Assembly (NCBI GenBank): GCA_902805985.1
Contig: CADCUW010000608.1
Coordinates: forward strand, 1-9,881
DNA length: 9,881 bases
From: an uncultured Rubrobacteraceae bacterium
GTDB taxonomy: Bacteria; Actinomycetota; Rubrobacteria; Rubrobacterales; Rubrobacteraceae
Direction: 5' to 3'
The position numbers were made by a program, and so were the translations under genes. Under the pieces are notes generated by a model. It searched no databases, had not been told where the DNA came from, and saw nothing but the letters and a program-made list of their open reading frames with translations. Numbering within the stretch: the first letter of the stretch is position 1; each line of letters begins with the position of its first letter. Below, piece after piece: positions 1 to 6,141 of the stretch.

Positions 1-26
1 GCTTCGGGTCCTGATCGGGGGCTGAG

Positions 27-63
27 AGCGGACTGCGAGGACACGATGTTCCCGCAGTCCGCT
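27..63. terminator. Hairpin terminator at left edge, probably bidirectional
   Basis: An 11-bp perfect inverted repeat (27-37 pairing with 53-63) encloses a 15-base loop. On the plus strand it is followed by TTCGTTTT, a T-rich tail, so it looks like an intrinsic terminator for a plus-strand gene lying left of the window. It also sits immediately past the stop codon (69-71) of the minus-strand GST-like gene, so it can end that convergent transcript too, although no T tract follows on the minus strand. Confidence 0.6.
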
Positions 64-68
64 TCGTT

Positions 69-905
69 TTAGACGAGGCCCAACTCTTCGTCCGCGGCGG
101 CGTGGTCGTACTTGTCCCTGGGCGGCCAGGGGCGGGCGGACCAGTGGGGATCGAACACGAACGAGGAGTAGGCGCGGCCGGGGAGAAGGGCGCCGTTGCC
201 CGCGCCTCTAGCGTAGTCGTAGTAGAGCTTTACGATCTGTTCTTCTGTTACCTGCCCGGCGGCGGGGTGGGAGAGGCAGGCGTCGCGCCATTCGCGCACG
301 CGGGCGTAACGCTCGTCCCGGGGAAGGTCAAAGTCCTCGTAGTACTCCAAAAACCAGAAGCGCATGAACAACGGCGTGAAGACGGTCTCCGCCAGCCCGA
401 AGTCCTCAAAGAGGAACGTTCCCGAGGGACTGTGCTGCATCAGGAAGTCGTCTATCCGGGCGTACCGTTCCAGCATCCCCCGGCGGAACTCGTCGCGCCT
501 GGCGGGGTCGGCGTTCATCACGTAGCGGTAGCCCCACATGCCGAAGTCGCCCTCTTGCGTGATCAGCATGTTCTCGACGGCGCGCCGGTAGGGGTCTTCT
601 TGGGCGACGGGGGGATCGGGGAAGACGTCTTCGAGGTAGCGTAGGATCACCATGCTCTCTTTTATGATCCCACCCTCGGAGGTCTCCAAAACCGGCAGCG
701 CCGTCGTGCCCCGAGTCTTCTCCAGCAACCATTCCGGGCGCGGGCGCGTGATGTCGACGACGTGGAAGGCGACGCGGTCGCCAAGACCCTTGAGGAACAA
801 CAGGATCTCCAACCGCTGGGAGAAGGGGCAGACGGGTATGTGGTACACGGTCGGCGTGCCCCGAACATCATCTTCCACGGGCCGCCGCAAGGTCTCGCTG
901 GACAC
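69..905 (-). CDS. Glutathione S-transferase family protein (omega/glutaredoxin-like N-terminus)
   Basis: A 278-residue soluble protein with an N-terminal thioredoxin-fold GST domain (about 18-100) and an all-helical C-terminal domain (about 105-235). The active-site-like C26-P-F-S29 motif follows the first strand, as in omega-class GSTs and glutaredoxins, where the Cys forms a mixed disulfide with a thiol. The fold-defining cis-proline is P71 in ALPVLE, and E83-S84 matches the pair that holds the gamma-glutamyl end of glutathione. A proline- and aromatic-rich tail of about 40 residues follows the helical domain. Start is GTG at 903-905. The substrate cannot be predicted: actinobacteria often lack glutathione, so another thiol is possible. 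It is separated from the upstream small gene by a terminator, so it is probably a single transcription unit. Confidence 0.8.
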   Translation of the reverse strand: MSSETLRRPVEDDVRGTPTVYHIPVCPFSQRLEILLFLKGLGDRVAFHVVDITRPRPEWLLEKTRGTTALPVLETSEGGIIKESMVILRYLEDVFPDPPVAQEDPYRRAVENMLITQEGDFGMWGYRYVMNADPARRDEFRRGMLERYARIDDFLMQHSPSGTFLFEDFGLAETVFTPLFMRFWFLEYYEDFDLPRDERYARVREWRDACLSHPAAGQVTEEQIVKLYYDYARGAGNGALLPGRAYSSFVFDPHWSARPWPPRDKYDHAAADEELGLV

Positions 906-909
906 GCTT

Positions 910-916
910 CCTCCTT
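910..916 (-). promoter_or_regulatory. Ribosome binding site fixing the GTG start of the GST-like gene
   Basis: AAGGAGG on the minus strand lies 4 bases before the GTG at 903-905. It is a full anti-16S match and supports GTG as initiator; the next in-frame Met is far inside the thioredoxin fold. Confidence 0.7.
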
Positions 917-933
917 CTCTTCGATTCGTGCGG

Positions 934-942
934 AGGATAGCA
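934..942 (-). promoter_or_regulatory. Candidate extended -10 promoter of the GST-like gene
   Basis: On the minus strand TGCTATCCT has the form of an extended -10 element (TGn followed by TATCCT, four of six consensus bases). It would start RNA about 20 bases before the GTG codon. No good -35 box is visible at 16-18 bases, so this is a weak call. Confidence 0.3.
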
Positions 943-958
943 GTCCAGGGCGGAACAA

Positions 959-1000
959 CGGAAGAGGGCGGGGTCCATTTCGTGGCCCCGCCCTCTTCCG
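959..1000 (-). terminator. Strong hairpin terminator downstream of the small 107-residue gene
   Basis: A 15-bp perfect GC-rich stem (959-973 with 986-1000) closes a 12-base loop, which itself contains a 3-bp CCA/TGG extension. Read on the minus strand it is followed by TTGTTCC. It lies 11 bases past the stop of the 107-residue gene and before the GST-like gene. It shares its stem and flank with the hairpin at 1414-1449. Confidence 0.75.
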
Positions 1001-1010
1001 CATCAAAGGT

Positions 1011-1334
1011 TTACTGGTCTTTGGGCCGCTGGACCTCTTCGCAGACGACGTAGTGGACGCGGTCGGCGGGGATCAGCCACTGGCGGCTGGCCTGGGAGGT
1101 TATCCGCAGCGGGCGGTTCTGCTGCAGGCTGTCGCTTATCTCCGACAGGGCACCCTCGGCCTCGTCCTGGCTCTCGTAGACGCCGTAGCGCATCCTGGGC
1201 AGGGTGTAGCCGAGGTTGGCGCCCGTGGCGGCACCTGGGGCTTCGTCGCGGCCGGCCCGGGCTAATTCCTCTTCCTCGTCTTGCTGCGGGTGCTTGCCCG
1301 GGTCCACCAACCAGACGATCACGCTATACGCCAT
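1011..1334 (-). CDS. Small acidic protein of unknown function (107 aa)
   Basis: I do not recognise a named family. The protein begins MAYSVIVWLVDPGKH (a likely beta strand), then has an acidic glutamate-rich stretch (D19-E24), an Ala/Gly linker (about 33-42), a strand with YGVYES, an amphipathic helix (about 57-72), and a C-terminal WLIPADRVHYVVCEEV segment ending RPKDQ. This looks like a small alpha/beta fold. There is no signal peptide or membrane segment, so it is probably cytoplasmic. A longer reading frame reaches 1415, but the ATG at 1332-1334 is chosen because a good ribosome site precedes it and the extra 27 residues are basic and low in strand or helix pattern. It lies just past the PHA synthase operon but between two terminators, so a functional link to PHA is only positional. 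Confidence 0.65.
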   Translation of the reverse strand: MAYSVIVWLVDPGKHPQQDEEEELARAGRDEAPGAATGANLGYTLPRMRYGVYESQDEAEGALSEISDSLQQNRPLRITSQASRQWLIPADRVHYVVCEEVQRPKDQ

Positions 1335-1341
1335 TTCGACT

Positions 1342-1346
1342 CTCCT
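1342..1346 (-). promoter_or_regulatory. Ribosome binding site deciding the start of the 107-aa gene
   Basis: AGGAG (within GAGAGGAGAG) on the minus strand sits 7 bases before the ATG at 1332-1334. It supports that start over the upstream in-frame codon at about 1413-1415, which lies inside the terminator hairpin arm. Confidence 0.6.
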
Positions 1347-1373
1347 CTCGACGTTTCTCCGATTCCGGACCAA

Positions 1374-1379
1374 TGTATA
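1374..1379 (-). promoter_or_regulatory. Candidate -10 box for the 107-aa gene
   Basis: TATACA on the minus strand, in the short gap between the phaC terminator and the 107-aa gene, would give a 5' leader of about 30 bases. No convincing -35 box is seen at the proper distance. Confidence 0.3.
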
Positions 1380-1413
1380 CCCAGGTCGCGGAGAATCATG
1401 TGTGCCGGGGAAC

Positions 1414-1449
1414 AAGAGGGGCGGGATCCCGGAAGGCCCCGCCCCTCTT
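1414..1449 (-). terminator. Hairpin terminator of the phaE-phaC operon
   Basis: A 12-bp perfect stem (1414-1425 with 1438-1449) closes a 12-base loop. On the minus strand it is followed by GTTCCCC after the stem ends in CTCTT. It lies about 60 bases past the phaC stop codon (1507-1509). Its stem and the GGAACAA flank closely match those of the hairpin at 959-1000. Confidence 0.7.
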
Positions 1450-1506
1450 CTGCAACCGCCGGTTACCGAAGAGGCCGACGGCTAATCGCTGAAAGCTGAC
1501 CGTTCT

Positions 1507-2607
1507 CTAGGCGCCAGACCTCTCGCCCAGCCAGGAGCTGACCTTCGGCCAGAGGCCCCTCTTCGCGCCGCGGCCGGTCATGAGGCCGACGTGGCCGGCT
1601 TCGATGGGGAAGAACTCCTTGTCCTCGCTGCCGACGAGGCCCATGGTGGCCTCGGCCTGCGGGAGGGCGCAGATGTGGTCCTTGGTGCCGGCGATGTTCA
1701 GGAGCGGGACCTTTATGTTGGAGAGGTCCACGCGGCGACCGCGAAGCACGATCTCACCCTTGGAGAGCTTGTTCTGCTGGTAGAACTCGCCTATCCACTG
1801 CCGGAACGTCGCGCCGGGGAACGGGGGGCCGTCGTTGACCCACTTGTTCATGGCGAGCCAGGTCTCCATCGGCTTGTCCTCGAAGAGGCGCTCCCACATG
1901 TTGACGTAGGTGCCGACGTAGTTGGTGACGGGCTTGAGCATCCTGTTGCCGGTGTCGATCATCTCGCCCGGGATGTTCCCGAAGGCGTCGGCGAGCAGAC
2001 CCGGGTTCATGTACTTCTCGCTCGTGAAGAGGCTGTAGAGCCCCATCTCGCCCTCGGGGAAGTCTATGGGGGCGGTGAGGAGCACGAGGTTCTTGAGGTG
2101 CTCCGGGAAGAGCGAAGCGTACATGGTGCTCATCGTGCCGCCCATGCAGTAGCCGAGCAGGGTGAACTCGTCGGAGCCCGAGTGCTTGAGTACCTTCTTG
2201 ACGGCCCTCGGCAGGTAGTCCATGACGTAGTTCTCGAAGTCGAGGTCCTTGTCCTCATCCCCGGGAATGCCCCAGTCGAGCATGTAGACGTCGAAGCCCT
2301 CTTCGGTCAGGTACTCGATAAAGCTGTTGCCCGGCATCAGGTCGAGGATGTACGGGCGGTTGATCAGGGCGTAGACCATCAGGATCGGGACCGGGTGCTT
2401 CTTCTCGGCGGCGGGGGCGTAGTGGTAGAGCTTCGCCTTGTTCTTGGTCCAGACGGTCTCCTTGGGCGTCTGGCCGGTGTCGGCCTGGGCGCCCTCGACC
2501 ACGATCTTCATCCCGCGGCTGTACTTGTCGAAGAAGTTCTCGACGTCCGCCGGGACCGTCGCGTCCTGCGACGTCGGCTGCGCGCCGTAGTTGGCGGTCT
2601 CCGTCAT
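1507..2607 (-). CDS. phaC: Class III polyhydroxyalkanoate synthase, catalytic subunit PhaC
   Basis: Polymerises (R)-3-hydroxyacyl-CoA (and often 4-hydroxybutyryl-CoA) into PHA at the surface of the intracellular granule, as a complex with PhaE. At 366 residues it has the short length of class III enzymes such as that of Allochromatium (about 355). The alpha/beta-hydrolase core carries the PHA-synthase lipase-like box G152-Y-C154-M-G-G157, with Cys154 the acyl-accepting nucleophile. D310 (in GTKDH) and H339 (in EAGHVG) complete the triad. The HYAP segment (62-65) and the DWG and LLGYCMGG strands are family signatures. The first 30 residues are polar and variable. The ATG (2605-2607) directly abuts the phaE stop codon, giving TAGATG with no gap, and a GGGAGAG site lies inside the phaE end, so the two subunits are translationally coupled. 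Confidence 0.96.
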   Translation of the reverse strand: MTETANYGAQPTSQDATVPADVENFFDKYSRGMKIVVEGAQADTGQTPKETVWTKNKAKLYHYAPAAEKKHPVPILMVYALINRPYILDLMPGNSFIEYLTEEGFDVYMLDWGIPGDEDKDLDFENYVMDYLPRAVKKVLKHSGSDEFTLLGYCMGGTMSTMYASLFPEHLKNLVLLTAPIDFPEGEMGLYSLFTSEKYMNPGLLADAFGNIPGEMIDTGNRMLKPVTNYVGTYVNMWERLFEDKPMETWLAMNKWVNDGPPFPGATFRQWIGEFYQQNKLSKGEIVLRGRRVDLSNIKVPLLNIAGTKDHICALPQAEATMGLVGSEDKEFFPIEAGHVGLMTGRGAKRGLWPKVSSWLGERSGA

Positions 2608-3654
2608 CTAGCTCTCTCCCTTCTTGCGCACGTCTCCCACGGTGATCTCCCCGTTGAGGCCGGTGCCTTCTACTTCAGCGAGGTTCACGCCCAACTCCCG
2701 CGCCTTGCGCCGGGCCGCGTCGGTCGCCTTGACCTCGCCATCAGATCCATTGCTGCTCTGTGCCGGGGTGCTAGCCGAAGCGTTTGCAGAAGCGTCGCCG
2801 TTTTGGTTCTGGCTCTCGAACGCGGCGAGTAGCTTGTCGAGCTTGTCCTCGACCCCGTCGAGCCGCCCGTTCAGCGTCTGTACCGATTCGGCGGTGGCGT
2901 TCTGCTTCCCGGCCCGCCTGACCCGCTCCAGGGCGCGCTCGATGCCGCCGATGCGCCCCTCGAGCGCCTCGATGGAGTCCGCGGTGGCAGGCTTCGCGGG
3001 GGTGTACTCGAAGTCTTCGAGGACCTCCTCGATGCGGTCTATCTTGTCCTCGAGGTTGATGACGAGGCCCGCGACCCGCGTGATGTCCGAGCGGACGGGG
3101 AGTTGCAGGCTCTTGAGGTACTCCTCGGAGTTGCGCTTGAAGACCTTGTAGAAGCCGGCGTAGCTCTGGAGGAACTGGCTGGAAGGCTCCAGGAACTCCT
3201 CGCGCTCGATGACGTCCCCGACAAAGTCCGAGAAGGGACCGCTGGTGGCGTTGTACCACCGGGTCGCGAACTGCAAGGGGTCGGCCGGCAGGTTCCCGCC
3301 GGCTAGCAGGTTGTCTCGCGCCTCCTCGAGCATCTGCGTCCAGCGGGGCAGAAGGTCCACGGCGTTCTGGCCGAGCTCGGCGCCCTTCTGCCAGGTCGCC
3401 GTCGACGCCTCCGACCACCGCTGCCACATGTCCTGCACGGCCGGCGCGCCACCTACGGCCCCGGGGGTCGCCCCGATCATGCGCTCCCGCATCCCGCGCG
3501 CGCCCTCGAACCACTGCCGGTAGAACCCGGCCGGGTCCGCGTAGCCCTGCGCCCCACGTGCCGACTCAGACCAGAGCTTCGTGCTCGTCTCGTACCACTG
3601 CCGCCACAGATCCGTGGGATCCATGACGGACCGGGACCCTCGCTCCTCCGTCAA
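2608..3654 (-). CDS. phaE: Class III PHA synthase subunit PhaE with a C-terminal E3-binding-like domain
   Basis: Non-catalytic partner that activates and stabilises PhaC. The N-terminal half (11-175) is helical and tryptophan-rich, with related units LWRQWYE and FYRQWFE. The PhaE signature runs from about 176 to 215 (EEYLKSLQLPVRSD, then LEDKIDRIEEVLEDF). It is followed by two more coiled-coil units (about 224-248 and 254-280) similar to the first. A low-complexity Ala/Ser/Asn/Gln linker (281-307) leads to a compact domain at 308-345: ATDAARRKARELGVNL, then GTGLNGEITVGDV. That pattern matches the E3-binding domain of dehydrogenase E2 subunits (xAARxxAxExGVxL...GTGxxGxITxxDV). The start is a TTG; an ATG ten residues in (3622-3624) is the alternative but lacks a well-spaced ribosome site. 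First gene of the phaE-phaC operon. Confidence 0.92.
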   Translation of the reverse strand: MTEERGSRSVMDPTDLWRQWYETSTKLWSESARGAQGYADPAGFYRQWFEGARGMRERMIGATPGAVGGAPAVQDMWQRWSEASTATWQKGAELGQNAVDLLPRWTQMLEEARDNLLAGGNLPADPLQFATRWYNATSGPFSDFVGDVIEREEFLEPSSQFLQSYAGFYKVFKRNSEEYLKSLQLPVRSDITRVAGLVINLEDKIDRIEEVLEDFEYTPAKPATADSIEALEGRIGGIERALERVRRAGKQNATAESVQTLNGRLDGVEDKLDKLLAAFESQNQNGDASANASASTPAQSSNGSDGEVKATDAARRKARELGVNLAEVEGTGLNGEITVGDVRKKGES

Positions 3655-3661
3655 CCGAACG

Positions 3662-3668
3662 ACCTCCC
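3662..3668 (-). promoter_or_regulatory. Ribosome binding site supporting a TTG start for phaE
   Basis: GGGAGGT on the minus strand lies 7 bases before the TTG at 3652-3654. The internal ATG at 3622-3624 has its nearest purine-rich site (GGAGGAG) 18 bases away, which is too far, so TTG is preferred. Confidence 0.6.
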
Positions 3669-3700
3669 TGACATACGCTACCTTGTCTGCATTCGGCGCG

Positions 3701-3706
3701 ATTATA
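3701..3706 (-). promoter_or_regulatory. -10 box of the phaE-phaC operon promoter
   Basis: A perfect TATAAT on the minus strand lies in a locally AT-rich island (about 3701-3727) that stands out in this GC-rich window. RNA would start near 3694, giving a leader of about 40 bases before phaE. The -35 position (about 3723-3729) reads AACACA or similar, a poor match, and overlaps the TATGTG/CACATA dyad. Transcription may therefore depend on, or be blocked by, a factor bound there. Confidence 0.6.
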
Positions 3707-3721
3707 CTATTAAAAGCAACT

Positions 3722-3740
3722 TATGTGTTGTTGGCACATA
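3722..3740. promoter_or_regulatory. Perfect dyad TATGTG-N7-CACATA, probable operator for phaE-phaC
   Basis: A 19-base site with perfect 6-bp arms (3722-3727 and 3735-3740) around TTGTTGG. It covers the -35 region and upstream edge of the TATAAT promoter. The size and spacing fit a homodimeric helix-turn-helix regulator. Whether it represses or activates cannot be told from sequence, and I do not recognise the cognate family. Confidence 0.5.
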
Positions 3741-3862
3741 CCGTCTGGAGGTCTTCAGCGGTCGGACGGCGGCTCCCGGCAAGATCGGTGGGCGGGAGTG
3801 GCGCCCTGCCCGGCTCGCGGGAGGATCCGCAGGCGCGCCGGCCTCCGGGTTTGGAGCCGGTC

Positions 3863-4472
3863 CTAGCGGTCCCGGACGAGCCTGACGTTCTCGCAACCTT
3901 CGGAGACGTCGTCGGGGTCGGCGCTATCCCTGTCCGTGCGGCCCGGGCCGCACGCCACGACGTCCGGAGTGTCGGGCGAGAGGCCCATCTGGTCGGTTGC
4001 CTCGATGGTGTCGTCGCCCTTGCCGCCGTCGAACAGGTCGGTGCCTACGGAGCCGTAGTTGCAGCAGGCGGGGCCGCCCAGGTAGTCGTCGCCATCACCC
4101 CACCGGAGTTATTGTCGTCTCCACCGCCCGAGGTGATGAGCGTGTCGGCGCCGTCGTCGCCGAAGGCGCGGTCGTCGCCCTCGCCGGGGGCAATTCTATC
4201 GACGTCGGCGAGGCCGAAGATGGTGTCGGCGCCGTTGGAACCGTTGATGGTGTCTCTGCCACTACCCCCTTTAACGGTGTCGCCGCCGCCGTTGGCGTCG
4301 ACGTAGTCGTTCCCGCCCCGGGCCGAGATGTCGTCGGCGTTGGGAGTTCCCTCTCTGTCGTCGCCGCCGCCGGTGCCGGTGAACGTCTTTGCCAGCGCGC
4401 CCCGCTCGCGAATACCAGGAGCGCCAGCATTCCTACCAACACGCAAACCACGCGATTCTTCGTCCTTCCCAT
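3863..4472 (-). pseudogene. Secreted RTX-type calcium-binding repeat protein, broken by two frameshifts
   Basis: ATG at 4470-4472, with AGGAGG 8 bases upstream, opens a signal peptide (MGRTKNRVV, then VLVGMLALLVFASG). At a GGGG run (plus 4400-4403) the frame changes. The continuing frame reads ALAKTFTGTGGGDD, then about nine tandem nonapeptides of the GGxGxDxxx RTX type (for example ARGGNDYVD, GGSGRDTIN, GDDGADTLI), which bind calcium in a beta-roll outside the cell. At a second GGGG run (4098-4101) the frame changes again, into DGDDYLGG, GGKGDDTIE and a tail DVVACGPGRTDRDSADPDD ending at a TAG (3863-3865). That tail is typical of actinobacterial RTX proteins. The span is 610 bases; restoring one G at each run gives 612, exactly 203 codons plus stop. 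Either a recent pseudogene or homopolymer sequencing errors. Confidence 0.8.
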
Positions 4473-4720
4473 CGTAGCGCCCTCCTCGCGCCGATGGTCC
4501 CTCTCCGGTAAAGCGAGGCTCGATGCTAACAGGGCGGTACGCCGCCGCCGTGGGACCGTGGTTCTATATTTGCGGCATCGCGGACACGACCTCTTGTCCC
4601 GGTCTATCCCGGGCTTCGTCCTCTCGCCGCCGGACCGCCGTGAATCCGTCCTCACCTCGCGGACCCCGAGGCCGGGTTCTCCCTGTGGGCGGTACGGGGG
4701 GCGGGAAGCTTGACGGGCCG
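4473..4720. other. Non-coding divergent region between the RTX gene and the dehydrogenase
   Basis: This stretch lies between two divergent genes. Reading frames cross it but have arginine/proline/serine-rich translations with no recognisable domain and no ribosome site. It should hold the minus-strand promoter of the RTX gene. TAGCAT and TATAGA can be found on the minus strand (about 4523-4528 and 4563-4568), but neither has a credible -35 box. Nothing else is supported. Confidence 0.5.
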
Positions 4721-4749
4721 TTGCCGCTGACATGGGCCGCCGTTATATT
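4721..4749 (+). promoter_or_regulatory. Sigma-70-type promoter of the dehydrogenase gene
   Basis: TTGCCG (4721-4726) and TATATT (4744-4749) are separated by exactly 17 bases. RNA would start near 4756, giving a leader of about 34 bases before the ATG at 4790. Confidence 0.6.
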
Positions 4750-4775
4750 GCCCTGGCATACGGGAAGAGGTGCCG

Positions 4776-4786
4776 AGGAAGGGGAG
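4776..4786 (+). promoter_or_regulatory. Ribosome binding site fixing the dehydrogenase start
   Basis: AGGAAGG (4776-4782) lies 7 bases before the ATG at 4790. It rules out the long in-frame extension back to 4523, which has no ribosome site and would begin upstream of the promoter. Confidence 0.65.
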
Positions 4787-4789
4787 CGG

Positions 4790-6067
4790 ATGAGTGCCAG
4801 CGGCAACGAGACCGTCTTTACCATGGAGGCGACGCCCATAAAGTACGGGCGGGGCGCGGCCGAAGAGGTCGGCTGGGAGGTCAGGCGTCTGCGGATGAAC
4901 CGGGTCATGCTCGTCTCGGACCCCGGCGTCATACAGGCCGGCATAACAGGCCGCATCGTCGAGCTGATAGAGGCCGAAGGTGTGGAGGTCGAGGTCTGGG
5001 ACCGCTCGCGCGTCGAGCCGACGGCCGACTCGCTGCAGGCGGCGGCGGACTTCGCCAGGGACGGCGAGTTCGACGGGTTCGTGGCCGTTGGTGGCGGGAC
5101 AAGCATAGACACGGCGAAGGTCTCCGACCTCATCGCGACGCACGGCGGTGAGATCATGGACTACGTCAACGCCCCCGTCGGCGAGGGCCGGAAGCCGCCC
5201 TCCCCCCTCAAACCCCTCCTCGCCGTCCCGACGACGGCCGGCACAGGGGCCGAGGCGACGACCGTGGCCATCCTGGACGTCCCGGACCAGAGGGTGAAGA
5301 CCGGCATCTCCCACCAGTTTCTCCGCCCCGACCGTGGCCTGGTGGACCCGCTCCTCACCCTGTCCATGCCCCCCGAGGTGACGTCCTCCTGCGGCCTCGA
5401 CGTGGTCTGCCACGCCGCCGAGTCGTTCCTCTCCAAACCCTACGACGCCCGCCCCAAACCCGACAGCCCCGACGACCGCCCGCCCTACCAGGGTTCCAAC
5501 CCCATAGCGGATATGTGGAGCGGCAAGGCCCTGGAGTTCGGCGGCAGGTTTCTCCGACGGGCCGTAAGAGACGGCGAAGACGTCGAGGCCAGGGGCGCCA
5601 TGATGCTCGGGGCGTCGCTCGCGGGCGTCGGTTTCGGCTCGGCGGGCGTCCACATCCCGCACGCCTGCGCATATCCCATAGCCGGCCTCAAGCACGAGTG
5701 GCAGCCGCCCGGCTACCCGAGCGACCACCCCTTCGTCCCGCACGGCTGGTCCGTCATAGTCACCGCGCCCGCCGCCTTCCGCTTCACCTACGACGCCATG
5801 CCAGAGCGTCACAAGGAAGTGGCGGAGCTGCTCACCGGGGAGAAGATCGAGAAGCCCGACGAGAACACGTTGCCCGCAATCCTCATAAACCTCATGAAGG
5901 ATGTCGGCGCCCCGAGCGGCGTCCGCGAGCTCGGCTACACCGAGGACGACATAGACGCCCTCGTGGAAGGCGCCATGAAGCAGCAGCGCCTGCTCGTAGG
6001 CTCGCCAAAAGAAGTGAAGGAGGAAGACCTCGCGGCCATCCTGCGCGAGTCGATGGAGAATTGGTGA
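4790..6067 (+). CDS. Iron-type alcohol dehydrogenase, hydroxyacid-oxoacid transhydrogenase (ADHFE1-like)
   Basis: A 425-residue group III (iron-type) alcohol dehydrogenase. The cofactor-binding motif is G101-GGTSIDTAK110. Predicted metal ligands are D204 and H208 (GLDVVCHAAES), H291 (HIPHACAYP) and H318 (VPHGWSV). The insert around 216-238 (KPYDARPKP to PPYQGSNPI), the GISHQFLRPD segment (172-181) and the Tyr in HACAYP where fuculose-type enzymes have His all match mitochondrial hydroxyacid-oxoacid transhydrogenase. That enzyme oxidises 4-hydroxybutyrate (or 3-hydroxybutyrate) while reducing 2-oxoglutarate to D-2-hydroxyglutarate with a tightly held nicotinamide. It is followed after 142 bases by a lactonase gene, suggesting lactone to hydroxy acid to oxo acid flow. 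Family is clear; substrate is inferred. Ten of its 19 isoleucine codons are AUA. Confidence 0.88.
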   Translation: MSASGNETVFTMEATPIKYGRGAAEEVGWEVRRLRMNRVMLVSDPGVIQAGITGRIVELIEAEGVEVEVWDRSRVEPTADSLQAAADFARDGEFDGFVAVGGGTSIDTAKVSDLIATHGGEIMDYVNAPVGEGRKPPSPLKPLLAVPTTAGTGAEATTVAILDVPDQRVKTGISHQFLRPDRGLVDPLLTLSMPPEVTSSCGLDVVCHAAESFLSKPYDARPKPDSPDDRPPYQGSNPIADMWSGKALEFGGRFLRRAVRDGEDVEARGAMMLGASLAGVGFGSAGVHIPHACAYPIAGLKHEWQPPGYPSDHPFVPHGWSVIVTAPAAFRFTYDAMPERHKEVAELLTGEKIEKPDENTLPAILINLMKDVGAPSGVRELGYTEDDIDALVEGAMKQQRLLVGSPKEVKEEDLAAILRESMENW

Positions 6068-6129
6068 GGAGGTTTTAAGGTTCTGAGGTCTTGTGGAGTG
6101 AGGTCTCCGCGAACACGCCACCCTACGAC

Positions 6130-6141
6130 CGACCCGGGTCG
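6130..6141. repeat. 12-base perfect palindrome between dehydrogenase and lactonase genes
   Basis: CGACCCGGGTCG is self-complementary and lies in the middle of the 142-base gap at 6068-6209. It could be a small operator or chance in GC-rich DNA. It has no loop and no T tract, so it is not a terminator. No promoter boxes are evident in the gap. Confidence 0.35.

Noticed and set aside
1335..1415. 27-residue N-terminal extension of the 107-aa protein
   Set aside because: The extension runs back into the terminator stem, has no ribosome site, and crosses the candidate promoter.
1591..2832. Plus-strand open frame of 413 codons antisense to phaC and the end of phaE
   Set aside because: It lies opposite a gene with clear catalytic residues. 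Its translation is Val/Leu/Glu/Arg-rich without a domain, as expected for the shadow frame of GC-rich coding DNA.
3838..3860. Hairpin just past the RTX stop as a terminator
   Set aside because: The stem is interrupted by a bulge and no T tract follows on the minus strand; too weak to call.
3581..4306. Plus-strand open frame of 241 codons over the phaE promoter and the RTX gene
   Set aside because: It crosses the phaE start, the AT-rich promoter island and the minus-strand RTX repeats; there is no ribosome site and the translation has no domain.
4523..4789. N-terminal extension of the dehydrogenase by 89 codons
   Set aside because: The added residues are low-complexity Arg/Pro/Ser. The region contains the promoter, and a good ribosome site precedes the ATG at 4790.
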